From contig NC_063161.1 of assembly GCF_023159225.1 (NCBI RefSeq), forward strand, positions 75,864,267-75,928,266: DNA of 64,000 nt. The letters run 5' to 3'. Positions within the stretch are counted from its first letter, which is position 1; each line of letters starts with the position of its first letter. Made by a program: the position numbers and the translations under genes. The stretch comes from Perognathus longimembris pacificus (lineage: Eukaryota; Chordata; Mammalia; Rodentia; Heteromyidae). This document shows, in pieces, positions 57,056 through 64,000 of this stretch. The notes beneath the pieces are model-generated. The model saw only the letters and a program-made list of their open reading frames with translations, did not search any database and was not told the DNA's origin.

Positions 57056-57375
57056 GGGCTGGGGATATGGCCTAGTGGCAAAAGTACTTGCCTTGTATAC
57101 ATGAGGCCCTGGGTTCGATTCCCCAGCTCCACATATACAGAAAACGGCCAGAAGTGGCGCTGTGGCTCAAGTGGCAGAGTGCTAGCCTTGAGCGGGAAGA
57201 AGCCAGGGACAGTGCTCAGGCCCTGAGTCCGAGGCCTAGGACTGGCCAAAAAAAAAAAGAGCCAGAAATGGAACAATAGCTCAAAGTGGTAGAGCACTAG
57301 CCTTGAGCACAAAAGCTCAGAGACAGAGCCCAGGCTCTGAATTCAAGCCCCAGGACATACTCATACAGTCTTGAG
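56908..57375 (+). repeat. B1/ID hybrid SINE, split by a DIP-like SINE
   Basis: Left half 56,908-57,055. The ID-like half resumes at 57,255 (gccagaaatggaacaatagc). The insert 57,056-57,254 duplicates aaaagagccag. Confidence 0.88.
57056..57254 (+). repeat. DIP-like SINE nested in a hybrid SINE
   Basis: ggctggggatatggcctagt ... gaggcctaggactggcc plus A run, with a target duplication ending gagccag on both sides. Confidence 0.93.
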
Positions 57376-57435
57376 TCATATTATTTCAGGGAAAGATAGT
57401 GGTTGAGGGAGTGGTACGACTGAAGGTTCCTGAGA

Positions 57436-58735
57436 AAACAGGAGTCATTACCAATAGGCAGTGCAATGTGATCCTGACCCACTAGAGAGCCATCAAAGAG
57501 GTCAAAGTCACAGGCCCTTAGGTGGCTCTCACTTCCCCTCCCCTGGCAATCAGTGGAGGCTCTCAGATATATTAGAGTTTTTAGAATAGAGAATTGGGAG
57601 GAAGTTTATTAGATTTACTTACACAACTATAGAGTGCATCACCCAATTTGATCATCTGTATGCTAGAGACAGATCCTAGTAACTGCTCAGTTTCAGAACC
57701 TGGATGCCTCTATTAAAAGGCAACCAATGAAGATGCACAAGCCAGGGCTAAAGTTTTGTGAGCTCCCTGGGGTGAAGGGTGTGAAGTTAGAATGCAAGGG
57801 TGAAAGAAGCTGAGATCTCATATCCACATGGGATGGCAGCAGGAACAGACATACCCATTCTTGGAAATTGTCCTCTTTCCCTGCTTTTATCTCATCTGGG
57901 TGTCAAGGAGGCAAGGAATGGACCTAGAGGTAGAGAAGGTCAGGGAGCTAGAAAGGAGTTAAGGAGCTTGGGAAGGTATGAGGGAAGTAGGCACAGGAAG
58001 TTGAGGCTCAGGAGAAGGGTGGAGGGGGAGCATTCAGAAGGAGAACAGAGGCTGAGAAAATGGGTATTGATCAGGAAAGTGAGGAAGGTCAATGAGGTAC
58101 AGAAGAGGTGAGGAAATGGGGGGTATTAGGAGAGAGAGTGGATTCTGTAAGGTTGAGAGGCCTTAGATAGAGAGGTGATGGAGCTTGGAGGGGTCAGGGA
58201 GGTGGGAGGATTTGTGGGAGGTGTGTGGTAGTCAGGGAAGAGGGGAGAGGCCAAAGAAGTAGGAAAATGCCAAATAAGTGGGAGAAATGTTAGGAGGTGG
58301 AAAGGTGGGTTGAGTCGGGGCAGTTAGAGGCAGTGGAAAGGAGACAGGCAGGTGACATTCAGGGAGGTGTGTAGGATTAAGAAAGGTGGGAATATCACAG
58401 ACTTTGGGTAAAAAATTATTTCTGGAGACGACATGATACAAAATTGAAGGTTTATTGAGACCTCTCCTAAGGGAGGCTATAAGCAGCCTAACACCAGAAA
58501 GGCCCCAGCTATCCTGATGAGGGTAGAGGCAAATTTTTTACAGGGGTCACTAAATACTCTCTGATGGCTTCTTTCTTCTTTAAACCATGGTTTGATTTCT
58601 CAGAAGCAGGAACATGTCAACTGCTCTGCCCTTACTTCTTCATCCCACCTGGTCCTTGGCATTTTTTTTCTACCATGCCTTCAAAAGAGGGACTGTCCTC
58701 CAGACCTCCAACCCACTGACAGAGCAACAAACCTA
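57436..58735 (-). repeat. LTR-like region mirrored from 12,358-14,608
   Basis: Reverse complement shares aaaccatggt, agaagaaagaagcc, AATAAA (58,451-58,456 as TTTATT) and the block acacccagatgagataaaag at about 57,885. It carries a ~0.5 kb purine-rich tract (57,920-58,400). Identity to the left copy is clearly lower than in the rest of the arm. Confidence 0.5.
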
Positions 58736-58809
58736 GCCCTGGTTCAAGTGGGGCGGAGGTCTCATCTTCTTGGAACTGCTTCAAGCTGGGCAGGGCCGTA
58801 GAGATGTCC

Positions 58810-59650
58810 CTGCCTACTTATTTGTTGTTCCGACAGAGGGTTCTGGGATAGTCTGAGAGGCTATGGCAGGTCCAAGGGGGCTCTGGAATAAAACTGTACA
58901 GAGCTTTGGTCCAGGTAGATGAGGGGCCCTAGGCCAGATGGCACTGCCTGGAAACAATGCTGTAACATCATCTGTAGCTATGTGGCCTGGAAAAGAGAGG
59001 AAATACATGATGAGAAAATGAAGGATGCACAGTCTAATAAGGAAAGGTAGGAAAGAAACAGAGGTCCTGAGAAAGGGGAGCCAGAAAAGCCATGGGCAGC
59101 AGCTTTCCCAGGAGATCCATCCTGGAGAGAAGATTGTTAAAGTTGAGAGGCCTGGTGGGTTGACTGTGTTAGACTGCATCTCCCATAATCAGCCATTGCC
59201 CACAAGCATTACACAAGCTCCCCTGGGCGGAGTGCGCCTGAGAAAAGCCCTCTTGTTCTGTAGGATCATGGCTGCTAGGGAGTCGATGTCTGCCTGTACA
59301 TCGGGGAGGGTTTGGACTAAGGTGTCTAGGACACTGGTTAACTCTAGGGACAGGTGTCCATACACCAAGGAGGAAAACAAAATTATCACACGAGTCCCTG
59401 TGCCCAATCTCATTCCAAGGCCTATGAGCAGAGGGACCCACTGGACAGCCCTCCTGTTTCTAGGTGGCTGGCAATGCCCAGACATGGGGAGGAGTGGCTG
59501 CGCTTCTTCTCCTGGTGCTACAGGAGCAGCAGGCACTAGAGAGGCAAGGTGGAAGGCCCTTGCCCACTGCAGTGGAAACAACCTAGACAACATGGCCTTT
59601 AGCACCAGGCAGTCATACTTGTGAAACAATGTTTGATAACACATCGGCCT
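58810..59650 (-). pseudogene. Class I ERV env transmembrane-subunit relic (right arm)
   Basis: A minus-strand frame of 151 codons (59,644-59,189) holds a fusion-peptide-like PLLIGLGMRLGTGT, a leucine heptad region and SLAAMILQNKR. The last fits the conserved stretch before the disulfide region of gammaretrovirus-like TM. A second frame (59,179-58,814) includes a very hydrophobic membrane-anchor-like part (WLFWLPFL). This copy retains the 28 bp missing from the left arm and is the better preserved. A frameshift separates the ectodomain from the anchor, and the cysteine motif is incomplete. Confidence 0.75.
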
Positions 59651-60629
59651 CAGTGACTTGTGGACGGGCTGGCACCAGTCACTACCCTAGGAAGTCAGAC
59701 AACTGCCCCTGGTGTATAAGAATTCTTTTGCAATTTGCCTCTAAATGGTGTCCTCTGCAGATATCCACTGGATAGCCAGCCAGAGGTTGCCTTTTGTGAG
59801 CCCCTCATCCTGGGATGAGAGCTGTTCTAGAGAGTCTTTCCTCATTGCCAGGAAAACATATCCTCGCTGGTCTGCTGGGACCCTCTGTCACAGGGAAGGA
59901 CGCACTGGTCAAGTGAGAAGCTGCCAGGAAGACTCCTTTTGCTTTTGGCCAAATTTCAGCAACAAAGAGGCTTAGAAAAAGAGGCTCTTATCCTAAGCTT
60001 ACCTGGAGCACAGCTTCTCTAATTGTGTCTGCTTTATAGGTGAGGTCTGAGCAGTAAGAACGCGGTGTGGCTGCTGCTTCTAGAAGCTGTCCATTTGCAC
60101 AATGTCAACAGACAACAAGGACACAGCTCTATTAAGGACACTACAAACAAACCCGACCAAAGGAGATGACTAGAAAGGATAACAGTGTCCCACTGTGTCC
60201 ACTGTGATTCTGAAAATACACTCCAGAGAAGAATCATAACTGAAGTGACAAATAGCTTAGAACAGCCATGATCACAATGCCAAGGAAAACACAGCATGTT
60301 AGAAACCGGAAAACAGCCAGTTATTTTGCTGCATCCATACTAAACCCTCATAACTATGATTAGCAGCATTATCTTAGAATCGCCAAGCTATGCTTGTTAC
60401 AACAAAAGAGCTTCAACTTGTAAAGCCTTTCATCCCTATTTTAATTGGAATGACTCTGAAATATAAAACATGTCATTTAAAGGCTGTATGGAATTTTCAT
60501 TTTCCTGAAATGGTGACATGGTGTTGGTAAGGAGGATTAAAAGCAAAGAAAACAGGAGGGGATAATGGGGCAGGAACCCAAGAACACATCTTCTGACCAG
60601 GAGAAGTAACACCTGGTTACAGGATCCTA

Positions 60630-61650
60630 CTGACTAGAGGGAGAAAAAATGTACCCCAAAGTCAAAATGGCCCACAACAAAATCATGAAGACCAGGGTGA
60701 CCCTGAAGAGCTTGACAGAGGTACTGCGGGATCCCTCCACCCACCTCCATCTGAAAGGAACATCAGGAAGTATTTGGAGCACTCAACTGGGACCAAGTTG
60801 ATCCATAAAATGAATAGATCCATAGAATCCATAGATGGAGACCATCTCCCCATACCCTGGTGGAAGTTTCTGGAACAGTGTTCCTGTAGCTCACAGGTGC
60901 CCGGTGGTACTGCCATGAGAAGGGCATAGGAAAATACAATGCTGAAACTAGACAATGTTTTGTTAGACACTGAAGGCAATGCCAAGTTTAGTGACCTTGG
61001 CTTCATATTAAGTGTAGAGAAAACCAGAAACTAGACACCCTCTGTGCCAAGAAACCACTGGTTGCCCGAGAAGTATTCCAAGGCCCAGTGCATGATGGGC
61101 CTGGGGCTGACATCTGCAGCCTGTGGGTTGTCCGATAGAACATGGGCGCATAGGACCTTCTATTTTCTGCAGGCAGCTTCTGACAGCTGGAACAGTGGTT
61201 TCCAACATGGAAACTTTCAGATTCCATACCTGCCGGAGTTCAAACATCATTAATCAATTACTAACCGAAGACACCGGGTAGAAGCCCATGGGGTAGCCCA
61301 AGATGGGGCCCCCGTGCACCACACAGGGAGAAATCATCACAGGTGATCATGACACAGGACACACGTCACCCTGCAGAAGAGACACAAATTGTCTGCATAA
61401 GGCAAACTTGATTTGGTGATGGCACCATAGTGCCTGGCTGAAGCCATTCAGCATAGTGACAAGAGACCCTCTCATGTCAAGGGCACGCACCAGCTGGCTG
61501 ACACCCCACATTTGGCAGCACCTCTTACTTCAGTGAAGGTGATGAAGGCCAATGAGTGTGCCCTTCTCCACTTTGATTTCTCAGACTAGGAGCCACCTGA
61601 GAATGAAAAGCAGTCAGGGCAGAAGAGGCGGGAAAGAGCCACCATGAGGG
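60630..61650 (+). pseudogene. MARK/SMOK-like protein kinase pseudogene, mirrored unit B
   Basis: Near-identical reverse-complement copy of 9,470-10,470, now on the plus strand. It has the same LKLDNVLLDTEGNAKFSDLG block (about 60,943-61,003), the same broken HRD and the same altered APE region. Because both arms share these lesions, the kinase was already dead before the inverted duplication. The nearest differences are single substitutions. The tail (PENEKQSGQKRRERA) is at about 61,595. Confidence 0.83.
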
Positions 61651-61996
61651 GGATACCTCCATGCAGCCTAAGTCAAGAACAACAGTTTCTAGCATGGTCT
61701 TTCTGTGTGGTCATCCACATCCCCACTGGACCACGGAGACATCCCACCCTAGTGCCAGCCAGAACATCCGGGATGTTGTCCCACAGGATCTGCTCAGAAA
61801 ACTTGGTTTCTACTTGGCCAGCTGATGGTGGGGCCAAACCCAGCCCCTGTGACACAAACTGTAACCTGAAAACTTAACAAGATATTCACTCCCACATTCC
61901 CTCTGTGTGGGAGCCCCACGCTGGGCACCAGCTCCACAATGGGGTGCTACTGGGAGTGGCTGAGTCTCCTAGTCAAGACGCAAACAGCAGCAAGTT

Positions 61997-62231
61997 CTCC
62001 GATGTTGTTTTGTTTTGTTTTGTTTTTTTGGCCAGTCCTGGGCCTTGGACTCAGGGCCTGAGCACTGTCCCTGGCTTCCTTTTGCTCAAGGCTAGCACTC
62101 TGCCACTTGAGCCACAGCGCCACTTCTGGCCGTTTTCTGTATATGTGGTGCTGGGGAATCGAACCCAGGGCCTCATGTATACAAGGCAAGCTCTCTTGCC
62201 ACTAGGCCATATCCCCAGCCCTCCGATGTTG
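61997..62231 (-). mobile_element. DIP-like SINE private to right arm, antisense
   Basis: SINE body 62,008-62,220 with (TTTTG)n antisense tail. Target duplication ctccgatgttg at 61,997-62,007 and 62,221-62,231. The left arm has the single unoccupied site near 9,090. Confidence 0.96.
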
Positions 62232-62678
62232 TGACATCGTCTGTAGCCATGTGTGTCATGACAAATGCCAGTCCTCAGGGGACAGCCCAATTGTGAGAGC
62301 CAAGGTTTTGTCCAGGACATGACTTGAAACCAGAAAACAGTCATCAGGATTATCAGTGTTACCTCTAACAAAAGGTGGGAAAGGAAGCACCACATTTCAG
62401 GAATTCACCTATTCCAATGAAAGGAGTAGACCGAGCAAGTAGGACCAAAGAGCAAGTAGCAATGTTGAGCCCTCTATACTTCTGCATTTGGTTTGATCTT
62501 CGCCACCACTAACGTCATTCCAAATGGCACCTCATACTTGTATCTATATAGGTGACAGAGAACAAAGTTGACATATATCTATACATTGTGGGACAATTAC
62601 ATCAATCTCCATAACGCATCCATCACACCAGAAAGTTACTGATGTGTCATGCCAACTGCTGAAGCTAAAGTGATTGTT

Positions 62679-62692
62679 AAGAAAACTTCCTC
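62679..62692. other. Empty insertion site of the ANKRD26-like retrocopy
   Basis: aagaaaacttcctc is the uninterrupted counterpart (one mismatch) of the 14 bp duplicated target flanking the retrocopy in the left arm. Confidence 0.92.
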
Positions 62693-63929
62693 CTGAGATT
62701 TCCTAATTGAGAGGACACGAGACCAAAACCCATTCCTCTGTATAGTTACGGAGGGGGGTTGCTGAAGTATGGAGAGGTGAAACTGGTCTGCCACTAACTC
62801 ACAGAGACCCAATTTGTTGAGAAAATAATGTTCAAGTTAGAGCAGAATCCTTTAAACCAAGTGAAAGAGACACAACAAGTTGGGATCATTCCACCGTGAT
62901 GATGCAAAACATGGCCACATCTCATCTAGTGAAAAATGCTATTATGGAGAGTTTATGGACTTTGTCATAGAAGATGGCAGCCTGGGGTTGTTGCAGAATC
63001 AGGAGACACTGGAACAGTGGGTCTTTCACGTTGCCATCTCTGTACCTTCCCTCGCTCACACAGTCATGGAACACTACACAAGGAACCTTCTTGTCATCTG
63101 AGCTGCTATGAGAAGAGTTCTCTGACACTTCTGGCCAACAGGTTCCTGAGCAATCCAGCCTTTGAGACTTGGTTATAAATTCCCTAGTCTTTGCACTTCC
63201 CCAACAGACTTAAGCTCTGCCGGTGATTTTCCCTTTAGCTTAGCCAGGCAGCAGCTCATGGGTGCTAACTTGTGGCTAATGGGGGAGGAGGTAGAGGCCC
63301 ACCACAGGGCATGCCTCCACCATTGTCCAATAAGGGAGAGGGATGCTGGGAACTGGTGCAGAAAGGACAAAGCAAAGGGAAAGAGTAGGCACCTCTCCCT
63401 ACCTCCCTTCAGGGTGAGTCTGCTCGCCACCACACTCAGAAACATCAAGCTCAGATACACCCCACCCACCGAGGATGGCACTGAATGCCTGAGCTCCATC
63501 ATAGAGAGGCAAGACAAGGACCATAACTACCAGACACAAACAGAATGGCCATGGCTTGCTCAGCTAAACACAAGAATTGTCACCAGAGGCAGGCTATTTT
63601 CATTGCTGAAGCACTTTAGGTTAACGATTAGAGTGAGCGGCACTGTGTTAGGACCTTCAAGCTCTCCTTGTTAAGGGCAGAAAGTGGAAGGGGGTTGCTA
63701 GGACTCATCATTTTAATCGCAAGTATACCAATATCAGAAACCATTCCTTTACCTTTTTTTTCAAGTTTTTTCTTTACCTGGCATTGTTCCTGGTATTTAT
63801 GCTAAAGGTTTCTAGTGAAAGAAGGGACGAGTTGACCGAAAAACTGGCCACGGAATGAAAAGAGTCCTACCACTAGAGGCTTCTCCACACCACAATACGA
63901 CAGCTTCAGTATGGACACATGAACTCATA

Positions 63930-64000
63930 CCTACTGATCAAATGCTGAGCCAAATGAGCCACTTTCCTCTCAAGGGGGCATTTGGAAAATCTGGGACCAC
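63930..64000 (+). pseudogene. MARK/SMOK-like kinase pseudogene, mirrored unit A, cut by window end
   Basis: The last bases reverse-match 6,168-6,238, where the N-lobe of the unit A kinase relic begins (…FGKSGTT / IWDH frames). The remainder lies beyond the window. Confidence 0.7.

Larger units (their letters stand above)
56450..64000. repeat. Large inverted duplication IR1, right arm (runs off window)
   Basis: Reverse-complement partner of 6,168-15,215. 58,755-64,000 is near-identical. 56,450-58,755 is more diverged and contains private SINEs and a GGAA array. The last bases (ctgggaccac) pair with 6,168. Confidence 0.93.

Overview
This window is mammalian nuclear DNA, most likely from a heteromyid-type rodent (kangaroo rat or pocket mouse). 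The main evidence is the SINE population. At least ten copies belong to a dimeric tRNA/ID-derived family with two ID-like monomers, matching what I know as the Dipodomys DIP family. Many others are hybrids of a 7SL/B1-like left half and the same ID-like right half. L1, gammaretrovirus-like ERVs, class II-like LTRs, MIR relics and long GT/GA/GGAA microsatellites fit a rodent genome. I find no intact host protein-coding gene, no tRNA or rRNA gene, and no CRISPR array.

Layout. 1-6.2 kb: SINEs, one arm of a diverged inverted repeat (1.08-2.27 kb) and the first of two diverged ~4 kb tandem units carrying a dead minus-strand protein kinase of MARK/sperm-motility-kinase (SMOK) type. 6.2-15.2 kb: left arm of a large inverted duplication. 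It holds a second kinase relic, a private ANKRD26/POTE-like retrocopy with perfect target-site duplications, and the 3' part of a class I ERV (env TM relic, LTR-like region, C/T-rich tract). 15-24.8 kb: a SINE whose tail grew into a 224 bp TTCC/TTTC array, two old antisense L1 blocks, a short young L1 3' end, and a ~1.1 kb degenerate minisatellite with a 30 bp period. 24.8-37.7 kb: low-copy repeat blocks (an L1M-like 3' UTR plus flanking sequence, in direct and inverted copies), one GC-rich LTR-like element and older L1 pieces.

37.9-42.2 kb and 47.5-52.8 kb: two related proviruses of one non-autonomous gammaretrovirus-like family. They share LTRs of about 430 bp, a tRNA-Pro-type primer-binding site (degraded in the second), a gag start, a ~2 kb non-coding middle already containing a host SINE, and a polypurine tract. 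Only the second keeps a long integrase frame. A 5'-truncated L1 (46.0-47.4 kb) with a 15 bp target-site duplication lies just upstream of provirus 2. 53-56.5 kb: SINEs, older L1 and a CpG-rich class II-like LTR. 56.5-64 kb: right arm of the large inverted duplication, carrying the mirrored LTR, env TM relic and kinase relics and running off the window edge.

Nothing here forms a working pathway; the interest is in genome dynamics. The two arms preserve each other's empty insertion sites, so the retrocopy and a SINE can be ordered relative to the duplication. The proviruses show a retroelement that appears to have swapped its coding core for host-derived sequence before spreading. All homology and identity statements come from reading by eye; no alignments or database searches were run.
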